The translations under genes were made by a program, and so were the position numbers. A stretch of 48,330 nucleotides of DNA, from the IMG/VR virus record IMGVR_UViG_3300024307_000004, positions 1-48,330 of that record. One strand, 5' to 3'. Under the pieces are notes generated by a model. The model saw only the letters and a program-made list of their open reading frames with translations, did not search any database and was not told where the DNA came from. This document shows positions 20,960 through 28,755 of the stretch, piece after piece (position 1 is the first letter of the stretch; the number at the start of each line of letters is the position of its first letter). Source of the DNA: a virus.

Positions 20960-22261
20960 ATGCCCACTGGATTGCCCTCTATTGATAACGACGCTTGCAC
21001 GTCGTGGACGGAATTGGATCGGGACCGCTATAATAAGCTCCCGGTTTATTTCCAAAAGAAACAAGCTGAACAACTCAAAACCTGGGCTGTTTGGTCCAAG
21101 CTGCTAGGTTCCCGTAACTGGGAACAAAACATGGGTAACCTTGGTAAGGTTATTCAAAAGGAGTTTTCTCCGCATCTTCGTTCAACTGCATTTCCAGTTG
21201 CGCTTAGCTCTTCTGCGAAGAAAGACATCATTGCTGTTCGGGAGCGCGCTACTCCGTTTAGCTTGCGTCATCAAAAGTTTGAGTCGCCGATCTTCAACTT
21301 CTTGCCTAATTTCCAGGATTTCTTGAATGACCATGTTGACTTCACTCTTGAGAATATCAACATGCAGGTTTCGCGGTTTATGGATGTGTTCGCTCGGACA
21401 CACATTTTCCATCAGTCGCGCTATCTGATGATTCCAAATGGTGCTGGAACTAACAACGATGGTATCTATCTGGCTCCTCAAGGTGATGGTAACTCCACTG
21501 GCACTTCTGGTAAGACCAATGCTTACCTTGCTGCTACAATCGCTGGCATTGCCAATGTCGGTAATCTGAGTTTGAACGCGATCAATCTCGCGTGCTCTCA
21601 CTTGGATGATCAGCGTATGCCTGCGTTCAAGGGTAATTCACTTCCTTCTGGTGATAACTCTCCTCTGGATCAGAAGTTCTGTCTTGTTCTTGGTAGCGAT
21701 ACCTACAACCAGTTCATCTATGATCCGTGGCTGTTGAGTTACAAGCAGATTGATTTGAACATCATCACTGCTGGTTTCACTGGCAGTCTATTTGGTCGTG
21801 TCATGTGTAAGCTCGAAGATATGCCTCTTCGTATCGCGTTTGACACTACGCTCCAGCCCGGCAATCCTGATGCGTATTCATTCCCTGCTCCAGAGACTCA
21901 AGAGTTGAATCCTGATGCAGAGAACTATGGTGAAACCATTCCGAATCCTGCTTACGTCAATGCTCAGTTTGAGGTTGCGTTCTTGGTTTCTGGTGGTAAG
22001 CCGTATGACATGCTCCGTGTTGGTGCTCCTCCGAAGAACTTCTCTTCGATGCCTTGGAATGGTCGCGTTATCATGACTGATAACGTTGCTGTTCCTTGCA
22101 CTGATGAGAATGATCAAACTTATTGGGACACCAATAAGTATAAGGAATACCTCCAGCTGATCTCTCATGCTGTTCTTGGTATTGTTGGAACTCAGAAGCG
22201 TGGTGTGCTTCCGATTCTGTTCCGTCGTTTCCGTGGTGCTCGTAACCCTGTTGCCGCGTAA
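20960..22261 (+). CDS. major capsid protein
   Basis: The assignment rests on size (433 aa), place right after the scaffold gene, a dedicated consensus promoter, and a composition typical of an HK97-fold capsid protein. It has a charged N-terminal helical arm (YFQKKQAEQLKTWAVWSKLLG), a central beta/alpha core with N/G/T-rich loops, and a basic C-terminus (GVLPILFRRFRGARNP). No signal peptide is seen. Codon choice is strongly biased (GGT, CGT, CTT/CTC, AAG), as expected for a highly expressed gene. Confidence 0.82.
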   Translation: MPTGLPSIDNDACTSWTELDRDRYNKLPVYFQKKQAEQLKTWAVWSKLLGSRNWEQNMGNLGKVIQKEFSPHLRSTAFPVALSSSAKKDIIAVRERATPFSLRHQKFESPIFNFLPNFQDFLNDHVDFTLENINMQVSRFMDVFARTHIFHQSRYLMIPNGAGTNNDGIYLAPQGDGNSTGTSGKTNAYLAATIAGIANVGNLSLNAINLACSHLDDQRMPAFKGNSLPSGDNSPLDQKFCLVLGSDTYNQFIYDPWLLSYKQIDLNIITAGFTGSLFGRVMCKLEDMPLRIAFDTTLQPGNPDAYSFPAPETQELNPDAENYGETIPNPAYVNAQFEVAFLVSGGKPYDMLRVGAPPKNFSSMPWNGRVIMTDNVAVPCTDENDQTYWDTNKYKEYLQLISHAVLGIVGTQKRGVLPILFRRFRGARNPVAA

Positions 22262-22339
22262 ATGATGAATGAATGGTGTTCTTGGGAAGTAACTAACCAA
22301 GAATTCACAAAAACTACAACTCAAATCCTGATAATCAAC

Positions 22340-22840
22340 ATGAAGAAATCCCTCATTAAGTTTGTTTCGATTGCCGCTCTTGCCCTCTTGATGGGCTTTA
22401 GCGCCAATGCCCAATCCACGTTTAGCACGAATGTCACTGCTGGTGGCACTGGTGTCCTGTTCACTTATCCTGTTCAGATTACTAGTGTGACTGTGCTCGG
22501 TGCTTCTGTTGGTCCCACGACTGTGAAGTTGTATGACAACACAACTGCTTCGACTACTTACACGAATGCAGCTTACACAAGTGCTATCACGTATGCGACG
22601 AACATTACGTCTGTTATTACCAACTCGCTTGGTAAGTTGCAGACGAATACGTTCACTGGATACTTCACTACGACTCAATCGAACTCTGCTAACACGAACA
22701 CGTTGCCTTTGCTGGGAACGTTTTCTGCTGGTGCAAGCGCTTCGACTACGTCGTCTGTGAACATCCAGACTGTTCGTGGTTTGATCGCGAACTACACTAC
22801 GAATGCCACTCTTACGGTTACGTATCGCCGTTTGAATTAA
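22340..22840 (+). CDS. Thr/Asn-rich protein with Sec signal peptide (166 aa)
   Basis: The start MKKSLIKFVSIAALALLMG at 22340 gives a textbook signal peptide with likely cleavage after SANA. The mature part is low-complexity, rich in Thr, Asn, Ser and Tyr, with beta-strand periodicity (TTVKLYDNTTASTTYTNAAYTSAI). Placed directly after the capsid gene, it might be a capsid decoration or fibre, but an exported phage protein is unusual. Alternatives are a surface-masking or superinfection-exclusion protein. A longer frame from 22262 is not favoured because it would bury the signal. Confidence 0.7.
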   Translation: MKKSLIKFVSIAALALLMGFSANAQSTFSTNVTAGGTGVLFTYPVQITSVTVLGASVGPTTVKLYDNTTASTTYTNAAYTSAITYATNITSVITNSLGKLQTNTFTGYFTTTQSNSANTNTLPLLGTFSAGASASTTSSVNIQTVRGLIANYTTNATLTVTYRRLN

Positions 22841-22942
22841 GGATTGAGCTTAAGCGTCCAAGCTAATATCAATCCGAATTGGAGTAAGGGGATAACCAAT
22901 ACAAAACTTCCTTGTTGCAAGTGAGATAACCCGAAGAAGACT

Positions 22943-23368
22943 ATGCTACCTCAATTTCCTCCTCCGCTGAATAGCAGTGATCCGATCAATGTCAAGGTGA
23001 CAAATGATCAGCCTGTTACGCCATACCTTCGGACTGCAATTTCAAATAGCTGGTATTCTTCTGCTGTTATCTCGAAGGCTGCTGGAATGCCCGGCATTCA
23101 TCTGGTTTCTCTTGTTGGCTATAATAAAGGTGCTGCTCAGTGGCTGCATATTTTCGATGCTGCTGCCCTTCCTGGAAATGGTGCGGCTCCATTCATGATT
23201 ATTGCCCTTGCTGCTAATTTTCAGTTCTTTGTGGATTTGCCTGCTGAAGGGTTTATGTTTTCTGATGGAATTGTTATTGCTGTTTCAACAACTGAAACAA
23301 CGCTTACTCTTGGTGCTGCTGATGTGAAGTTGGCTTATGGCACAAAATATAGTCCTGTTACACAGTAA
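22943..23368 (+). CDS. phage structural-type protein (141 aa)
   Basis: The pattern GYNKGAAQWLHIFDAAALPGNGAAPFMIIALAANFQFFVDLPAEGFMFSDGIVIAVSTTETTLTLGAADVKL resembles an unnamed beta-sandwich family that recurs in phage head/tail modules, often annotated as hypothetical structural protein. The N-terminus is Pro-rich. It lies between two secreted-type genes and ends one base before the next start. A decoration or fibre-base role is inferred. Confidence 0.65.
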   Translation: MLPQFPPPLNSSDPINVKVTNDQPVTPYLRTAISNSWYSSAVISKAAGMPGIHLVSLVGYNKGAAQWLHIFDAAALPGNGAAPFMIIALAANFQFFVDLPAEGFMFSDGIVIAVSTTETTLTLGAADVKLAYGTKYSPVTQ

Positions 23369-23369
23369 T

Positions 23370-24047
23370 ATGAAATCTCTACTTATTTTGTTACTGTTGT
23401 CTGCTGCTTGTGTTAATGCAGCAGTAGGACCGGGAAGTCCAAGCGGCACTGTAATTCCTGGAGGTTCGACGAACGTGGCGCTGTTGAGCGGGACAAATGT
23501 TTTCAGCGGAACAAACACGTTCAGCACCAACACGGTATTCGGGACGAACATCGTTGGCGACTTTGTGACGGTTGGCTCGCGTTACCGAACGATTTACGTC
23601 GGTGCATCTAACTACTTTACCGGCACGCCGAGCACACTGGAGACAAACATTTACGCCTCGATCACGCTTCCTCCGCTCATGTCGGAGAAATCTCAGATTT
23701 TGTGTGGATACAGGACATCCAAAACAAATATCACGACGCAGCCTGTTTGGTGGTGGGAATTTCGGGCGGACACCACTAATGGCACGGTGGTTGCAGGGTT
23801 TGGGGCGTTGACGGCCACATCTTATTGGCAAGCCACTACTCCAATCACATTCGTCATGGAAAACGAGGGTTTCAATTACCAGTTTGTTGGGCCATTTTCA
23901 GGATATGTGTCAACCGTCGTTCCATCAGTGATGAATTGGAACACGTTGGCCTCAACGAATGTTTTGCATGTGTTGCTCCACCACGGAAGCGCCGCCAACA
24001 CTGATCCCATCACGGTAAGATCGTTTGTTCTCGTTGAAAGATACTAA
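23370..24047 (+). CDS. exported beta-rich protein with SGTNTFS repeats (225 aa)
   Basis: The signal peptide MKSLLILLLLSAACVNAA is followed by a Gly/Pro/Ser linker and short repeats (LLSGTNVFSGTNTFSTNTVFGTN). A beta-rich globular part follows, rich in Trp, Tyr and Thr (WWWEFRADTTNGTVVAG). The ATG overlaps the end of the upstream gene region (stop TAA 23366-23368). The repeats resemble tail-fibre or surface proteins of phages and Verrucomicrobiota-type secreted proteins. The function is unknown; a host-surface or adhesin role is possible. Confidence 0.65.
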   Translation: MKSLLILLLLSAACVNAAVGPGSPSGTVIPGGSTNVALLSGTNVFSGTNTFSTNTVFGTNIVGDFVTVGSRYRTIYVGASNYFTGTPSTLETNIYASITLPPLMSEKSQILCGYRTSKTNITTQPVWWWEFRADTTNGTVVAGFGALTATSYWQATTPITFVMENEGFNYQFVGPFSGYVSTVVPSVMNWNTLASTNVLHVLLHHGSAANTDPITVRSFVLVERY

Positions 24048-24101
24048 CCTTCAGAACATGCCCCTCGACCTAGACCAAATCACGCAACTCTAACTGCTAT
24101 T

Positions 24102-24362
24102 ATGAGCCAAGAAGACTATAACCCAAATAGCATTGACTCTCGACTTACAGAAATTAAAACACTACTTTCGAACCATATAAGTGAGACTCGTGCTTACAGA
24201 AAAGCGAAAGATGCTGCTGATGCGAAGCTCACTGACCGTGTGACTGCAATTGAAGGAGACAAGAAGAAGTTTATTGGATTCATCGCGGGGGCAAGTGCAG
24301 CATCTGGTAGTGTTGGTGCTCTAGTGGCAAAGTATTTCGGTTCAGGTGGTAGTGGTCATTAA
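24102..24362 (+). CDS. holin-accessory-like protein with C-terminal membrane segment (86 aa)
   Basis: A soluble N-terminal coil (SRLTEIKTLLSNHISETRAYRKAKDAADAKLTDRVTAIEGDKKK) is followed by one membrane segment (FIGFIAGASAASGSVGALVAKYFG). This architecture resembles XhlA-type lysis proteins. It opens a cassette of small membrane proteins followed by spanin-like genes, which supports a lysis role. Confidence 0.6.
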   Translation: MSQEDYNPNSIDSRLTEIKTLLSNHISETRAYRKAKDAADAKLTDRVTAIEGDKKKFIGFIAGASAASGSVGALVAKYFGSGGSGH

Positions 24363-24376
24363 CAAATAACACAAGT

Positions 24377-24571
24377 ATGAAAAACTGGAAAACAACTGTA
24401 GCTGGTGTTGGTTCTATCCTTGCTGTCGTGGGTAATGTTCTACATTCATTGTTTGATGGTAACTCTCTCACGAATCCAGATTGGGCTACCGTTGCTGCTG
24501 GATTAACTGCTGGTTGGGGTTTGATTGTCGCGAAGGATGCTGAGAAGCCTGCTGATACAGACAAGAAATGA
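24377..24571 (+). CDS. probable holin (64 aa)
   Basis: The sequence MKNWKTTVAGVGSILAVVGNVLHSL...DWATVAAGLTAGWGLIVAKDAEKPADTDKK has two hydrophobic segments and a charged C-terminus. This follows a common short phage holin-like family (MKNWKTT...GWGLI.AKD). It would form the inner-membrane lesion that triggers lysis. It lies between the accessory membrane protein and the spanin pair, overlapping the latter by 4 bp. Confidence 0.7.
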   Translation: MKNWKTTVAGVGSILAVVGNVLHSLFDGNSLTNPDWATVAAGLTAGWGLIVAKDAEKPADTDKK

Positions 24572-24780
24572 CAGCAGCTATCGCAGGTCTTGTTGTCTCT
24601 ATCCTTACGTTTTTGCTTTGGCTGGCAAGGCGTAAGATAGAGACACCAAAAACAAAATCAGAACTTCTAAATGAAGCTCAAGTTCAAGTTCGCGGGATTG
24701 TTGGTCGTGAAGATGTTGCTGGTCTTAACAAGCGTGTCGATGACAGGCTGCGTGAGATTGGTAATAATTCCCGCAAATAA
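24568..24780 (+). CDS. inner-membrane spanin-like protein (Rz-like, 70 aa)
   Basis: One N-terminal membrane segment (AAIAGLVVSILTFLLWLA) is followed by basic residues and a charged, probably coiled periplasmic domain. This is i-spanin architecture, though shorter than most. A lipoprotein gene begins inside it in another frame at 24671, the hallmark of Rz/Rz1 pairs. Together they would fuse inner and outer membranes at lysis, implying a Gram-negative host. The start overlaps the holin stop (ATGA). Confidence 0.6.
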   Translation: MTAAIAGLVVSILTFLLWLARRKIETPKTKSELLNEAQVQVRGIVGREDVAGLNKRVDDRLREIGNNSRK

Positions 24781-24892
24781 AGAAATTCTGCGTTTGAAAG
24801 TTGGTGACAAAGCTCCTGTTGATGGTTACTTGGTTCCAGATGCCCGCATGATAGAGATTTTGGATGCTCTTGATAAGAAAGCTCTCGAATGA
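24671..24892 (+). CDS. lipoprotein, o-spanin-like (73 aa), embedded in the Rz-like gene
   Basis: The N-terminus MKLKFKFAGLLVVKMLLVL has a lipoprotein signal ending in the lipobox SMTGC (Cys27). The 46-residue mature part is charged. The gene starts out of frame within the i-spanin-like gene and ends overlapping the next gene start. The mature part is not notably Pro-rich, and a second embedded lipoprotein gene exists at 25295, so which one is the true outer-membrane spanin is open. Confidence 0.6.
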   Translation: MKLKFKFAGLLVVKMLLVLTSVSMTGCVRLVIIPANKEILRLKVGDKAPVDGYLVPDARMIEILDALDKKALE

Positions 24893-25353
24893 TTACGACA
24901 GTCGATACAATTAAAGCACTCATTCTTGAGGCTGGACATGGTTTTGTTCAGTATCCTCAGATGATTCGCGCTGTTGATGTGTTTGTTTTCTCGAAAGACT
25001 TCATCGAAGATGACTGGAATGAGTTCTGGCGTAAGTGGAAGTTTGCAAATGACTTTGTTTATGAACCTGGATCGGGGATGTGCGAAGAGTTTGCAATGGA
25101 AGCTATTGCAAAATTTCTTCGCAGCAATCGCAAACGTGATCCAAAAGCAAATGTAACTGCTGGTGCATTTGAAGTTCGGATGACGATAGGCAAGAAGCCT
25201 GTCAATGCTGTTTCTGATGGTGGTCATGACACAATTCTGATTGCAGTAACTGAAGACCAAAAAACTATTACACTATATGTCTGGGAACCACAAAATGAAT
25301 GTTGGTGTAAGCTTGCTGATGCTGATTGCTTGTTGTCTGATGTCTTCATGTAA
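24889..25353 (+). CDS. transglutaminase-like/cysteine-peptidase-fold protein in lysis cassette (154 aa)
   Basis: Residues around GSGMCEEFAMEAI (Cys near 64), GGHDTILIAV (His) and VWEPQNE recall a family with the ordered motifs C-D/E-x-FA, GGH and EPQ. I associate that family with transglutaminase-like cysteine-protease folds; catalysis is not demonstrated for it. Its location between spanin-like genes suggests a role in cell-wall degradation, possibly as the missing endolysin, but no classical endolysin motif is seen. The start overlaps the lipoprotein gene (ATGA). Confidence 0.5.
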   Translation: MITTVDTIKALILEAGHGFVQYPQMIRAVDVFVFSKDFIEDDWNEFWRKWKFANDFVYEPGSGMCEEFAMEAIAKFLRSNRKRDPKANVTAGAFEVRMTIGKKPVNAVSDGGHDTILIAVTEDQKTITLYVWEPQNECWCKLADADCLLSDVFM

Positions 25354-25399
25354 GACTTCTGACACACGCGTTGTGCCAGAAGTTCCTGTTGCACGTTAA
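25295..25399 (+). CDS. tiny embedded lipoprotein (Rz1-like, 34 aa)
   Basis: The ATG at 25295 starts, out of frame inside the previous gene, MNVGVSLLMLIACCLMSSC with a clear lipobox (LMSSC, Cys19). A 15-residue tail (KTSDTRVVPEVPVAR) containing two prolines follows, with TAA at 25397-25399. Size, embedding and tail resemble Rz1 lipoproteins. Either this or the 73-aa lipoprotein may pair with the i-spanin-like protein. Confidence 0.5.
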   Translation: MNVGVSLLMLIACCLMSSCKTSDTRVVPEVPVAR

Positions 25400-25404
25400 G
25401 CTCC

Positions 25405-26610
25405 ATGAGCACACAAACCATAACAGATTGGCTGACTTTTACTCCTGCTGGAGTTATACGCAAAGCTAAAGCGTATATCGACTTGCCAGCTTTCAGCTAC
25501 AGTGCTGGAACATGGGGTGGAGCTAGTATCATTGTGGCACAATTCAATTTTAGTGCATCACGTGATTTCTATTTGTTGACGCGTCCGACAAAGCCAACTG
25601 GAGTCAATTATGGTTTGTGCATTCGCTATCGCATTGGCGAAACGGTTTATCGCTACAAGTTGTGGGAGGATGAAGATTTCAATCTTGGCGGTAATACGCC
25701 GTTGTATAATCGTGACCTGATCAAGAAGAACTTCGTCCTTGAAGTGTGGACGATGAACAATGAAGCGACTGCTTCACAGGCTACTGCGATTCGGATGATT
25801 ACAAGCGTTCGGAGTGTGCCAACTGATTTGCGAAGTATTGCAGATTATGCTCTTGCTGTGGGCGCGGAGTTTACTGACTTGTCTGCTATCACTCCCACAC
25901 TGCCGGTTACACCATCACATCGATGGACTTGTGATGGAGCAGACACGACAGTTCCTTGGACTGATTCTATTGCAGGAGTTCAATTCTCTGTTGCAGGGTC
26001 TGTGGGAACTCCAACTGCACCTTTTCTGGAAGCCCCAGATTCTACATGGGTGCGTGGACGTTGGAAGTTTACGGATGGATCGGCACGTAATTTTTACACT
26101 ACTTTCCCTTCTTCAACTTGGGATGGTATGATGTTGTATGTTGTAGGTGCTGTTACTTTAGGTGGAGCTTTGCAACGCACAATGCTTCGGATGACAAATT
26201 TCTTGGACATGGCTGTCGGAAACACTGATCAGTTACGTTGTGGACAAAACTCCGGCTATTTTGATCAGACAATTCCTGACAGTCTTCCTCATATCTTCTC
26301 TGTTGGGCGTCTTGCGTCTCCTTCTACATTCATGAATGGAAGGATTGATGAACTTGGTGGCGGTAGTTCGAGTGATCCGACTATTGTTCCGTTCACTGGA
26401 TCTCTTGATTTCGCGCTTGCGACAGAGAAAACTGGACTCAACGATGGGCAGTTAGACATCGCAGAGGTATTGATTTTCAAGGATAGATTTGATGCTCAAG
26501 GTTCAGATTTTGATCTCGCTGTTCAACAATACCTTCGTTGGTATCACTTTGGTGAGACTCCTTTGCCTGCCTCATTCAATGCCGGTTCTGCGTGGTTGGA
26601 TAACGTGTAA
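25405..26610 (+). CDS. tail fibre/adhesin-type protein with LamG-like C-terminus (401 aa)
   Basis: The first ~150 residues form a beta-rich domain. The C-terminal ~230 residues look like a concanavalin/LamG jelly roll: SHRWTCDGADT...WVRGRWKFTDGSARNFYTTF...MLYVVGAV...FSVGRLASPSTFMNGRIDELGG...IAEVLIFKDR. Such domains bind glycans, so a receptor-binding role is plausible. It starts 5 bp after the small lipoprotein. No signal peptide is present, unlike several neighbours. Confidence 0.65.
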   Translation: MSTQTITDWLTFTPAGVIRKAKAYIDLPAFSYSAGTWGGASIIVAQFNFSASRDFYLLTRPTKPTGVNYGLCIRYRIGETVYRYKLWEDEDFNLGGNTPLYNRDLIKKNFVLEVWTMNNEATASQATAIRMITSVRSVPTDLRSIADYALAVGAEFTDLSAITPTLPVTPSHRWTCDGADTTVPWTDSIAGVQFSVAGSVGTPTAPFLEAPDSTWVRGRWKFTDGSARNFYTTFPSSTWDGMMLYVVGAVTLGGALQRTMLRMTNFLDMAVGNTDQLRCGQNSGYFDQTIPDSLPHIFSVGRLASPSTFMNGRIDELGGGSSSDPTIVPFTGSLDFALATEKTGLNDGQLDIAEVLIFKDRFDAQGSDFDLAVQQYLRWYHFGETPLPASFNAGSAWLDNV

Positions 26611-26616
26611 CAATCT

Positions 26617-27732
26617 ATGAAAAAGAAACTGCTCCTTACTTTTGTTGGAACTTATCTCGCCTCTCTAGGCTTGATGATCGCAGGAGATGATCTTGTGAAA
26701 GGCTATGACTTCACTGGCTCGTCGAGTGTGACTGCCGCCAAGCTGAACCAACTTGTCGATAATGCTACTCCTGGCACAAATCGCGGGCTAGTATATTATT
26801 CGCCGTCTGCTCCTAGCGCGTCATACTACCGCTATCTCTGGCTCGACCCTTCTACGACTATTCCTGGGTTGAAGGTTTATTCCACGAACGGAGGGGGCTG
26901 GAGTAATATCGTCGCTTCTGTATCATTCTCGCAAAACTCAATTGGCGCTGGTGTTTTGCAGCAAAATGCTGTCAGCACAACGAACATTGTTGATAATGGC
27001 ATCTCGACAATTAAGATCGCTGCTGGGGCAGTGACATCTTCAAAGCTTGGGTTGCAAGCTGTTGATGCGACAAACATTGTAAACAATACTATCACGTCTG
27101 CACAGATTGCGACGAACGGATTGGCTACTGCAAACTATGCTGATGCTTCTGTTACTGCTGTGAAGCTTGCTGCTGGAAGTGTTGGAGCTAGTAACTTGCA
27201 GTCTGGTTTTTTGTTGTATGGAACGAATATCGCGAATGGGACAATCACTAGTGCGAACATAGCGACAAGTGGTGTTGCATTGACCAACATTGACATGACT
27301 GCTGGAAGTGCAAATCAAGTTCTGCGTGTCAATCCATCTGGAACTGCTCTTCAGTGGGCGCTTGATCCTTATATCTTTGTTTCTACCAACATGGTAATTT
27401 CTGCTGGTTCATCTATCGTTGTTACAAATTATGCTCATGGTCTTGGTGCTGTTCCTGATGCTGTCATTGTGAATATGGTTTGTCGTGGGGCTAGTGTAGC
27501 GCATGGATACTCTACTGATGCTAAGGTGCCTATCACAATGTTTGGTAACGTAATTGCTAGGTTAACTCCTGTGAGTGTTATGGCAACTACTTCTGAAATT
27601 AGTGTTAGTCGTTTAGTGTCTGGCAATAGTTACGTAGCTGTTCAAAGCACTCTAGCAGAGTTGACAATGACTGAAGCTCAATTAGCAGCAGACTGGTATG
27701 TTCAAGTGACTTGCATTAAATACAATCGTTAA
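26617..27732 (+). CDS. repeat-containing fibre protein with N-terminal signal-like segment (371 aa)
   Basis: MKKKLLLTFVGTYLASLGLMIAG looks like a signal or membrane segment. It is followed by repeats of the form (S/T)IKIAAGAVTSSKLG / ATNIVNNTITSAQIATNG / SVTAVKLAAGSVGASNL (about residues 110-225), a pattern frequent in phage tail fibres. The C-terminal domain is beta-rich. It probably forms an elongated trimeric fibre. Why a virion fibre should carry a Sec-like signal is unexplained. Confidence 0.65.
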   Translation: MKKKLLLTFVGTYLASLGLMIAGDDLVKGYDFTGSSSVTAAKLNQLVDNATPGTNRGLVYYSPSAPSASYYRYLWLDPSTTIPGLKVYSTNGGGWSNIVASVSFSQNSIGAGVLQQNAVSTTNIVDNGISTIKIAAGAVTSSKLGLQAVDATNIVNNTITSAQIATNGLATANYADASVTAVKLAAGSVGASNLQSGFLLYGTNIANGTITSANIATSGVALTNIDMTAGSANQVLRVNPSGTALQWALDPYIFVSTNMVISAGSSIVVTNYAHGLGAVPDAVIVNMVCRGASVAHGYSTDAKVPITMFGNVIARLTPVSVMATTSEISVSRLVSGNSYVAVQSTLAELTMTEAQLAADWYVQVTCIKYNR

Positions 27733-27735
27733 GTT

Positions 27736-28755
27736 ATGCTCGAAGATATTCTCACAGAAGTTGCTCAAGAGCTTGGACGTTCTGCGTCTGATCTCAATGA
27801 TCGCAAGCTCATGATTGCGCAAATCAATCATGCAGCAAAAGAAATCTACGAAACTGACGATATTCTTGGCTGTGAGCGTGAGCAAGTCTTCAACATTGGC
27901 ACGTCAGATCAACAAATAACGTTACCTTCGTATGTGGGCGAGGTGATGGGCGCACGTAATTATGATTCTCGATCGAACATTCAGCAAGTTGACATGCGCC
28001 CTCGATATGCTCGTAGTGGTTGGAAGAAACCATTTCAGCAATGGCCTTATCTTCAATGGCGCAAGAAAGGTAATACACCGATTTGTCGTAGCATTGTTGA
28101 TGAAGCTGCCATTACTGTATCGCTTCCTGATGGTGTTGTAGCTGAACGTGATTTCACAGTTAGTATCACTGGATCGAATGAGCAGTCTTCTCGTGTTGTA
28201 GAGGTTTTAACTTTTGCTGCTGGAGATACCACAAAAACGACCTCGAAATTCTTTGGAGACATCGAATCCATCACGAAGAATAAATCGATAGACTATGATT
28301 TGACTATCACTGACGTCGCAGGAAACATAGTCGCACAGATTCCAAATACGCAACTCAATTCAAGCTATCTCTTGATTCAAGTTCTTGATCGCCTCGAAAC
28401 AAATAATCCGGCTGCCCTCGTTGAAGTTCTTTACAAGCCTCGTTTCCGACCGATGGTGCTGAACACTGATGTATTTACTGCCGGTGAGGCTTATGACAAA
28501 GTCATTTTCTGGAAGACGATGGCCTTCTTCTATGCGAAGATGGATGGGAAAGAAGATCGTGTTCAGATGTTTGATATGAAGAGTCAGATGTTGTTGTCGA
28601 ATTTGATTGCATCTGCTGCCGGTAACATTGAGATGGAGATTGATTTTGGTCGCAATGGAACGCTTGAAGCATTTCGCTACGCAGAATACGATTCCGCAGT
28701 CCGTAGTCCTCAAGACGTGCGTCTTCCCGGTTCTTGCTTCACTTTAGGCTCATGA
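27736..28755 (+). CDS. tail adaptor/gatekeeper-type structural protein (339 aa)
   Basis: The N-terminal helices (MLEDILTEVAQELGRSASDLNDRKLMIAQINHAAKEIYE) and size resemble podovirus tail-tube adaptor proteins, which close the portal and connect the tail. The middle is beta-rich (FTVSITGSNEQSSRVVEVLTF) and the C-terminus helical. It lies directly before the large tail protein and overlaps its start (ATGA). The role is inferred from context and architecture. Confidence 0.6.
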   Translation: MLEDILTEVAQELGRSASDLNDRKLMIAQINHAAKEIYETDDILGCEREQVFNIGTSDQQITLPSYVGEVMGARNYDSRSNIQQVDMRPRYARSGWKKPFQQWPYLQWRKKGNTPICRSIVDEAAITVSLPDGVVAERDFTVSITGSNEQSSRVVEVLTFAAGDTTKTTSKFFGDIESITKNKSIDYDLTITDVAGNIVAQIPNTQLNSSYLLIQVLDRLETNNPAALVEVLYKPRFRPMVLNTDVFTAGEAYDKVIFWKTMAFFYAKMDGKEDRVQMFDMKSQMLLSNLIASAAGNIEMEIDFGRNGTLEAFRYAEYDSAVRSPQDVRLPGSCFTLGS

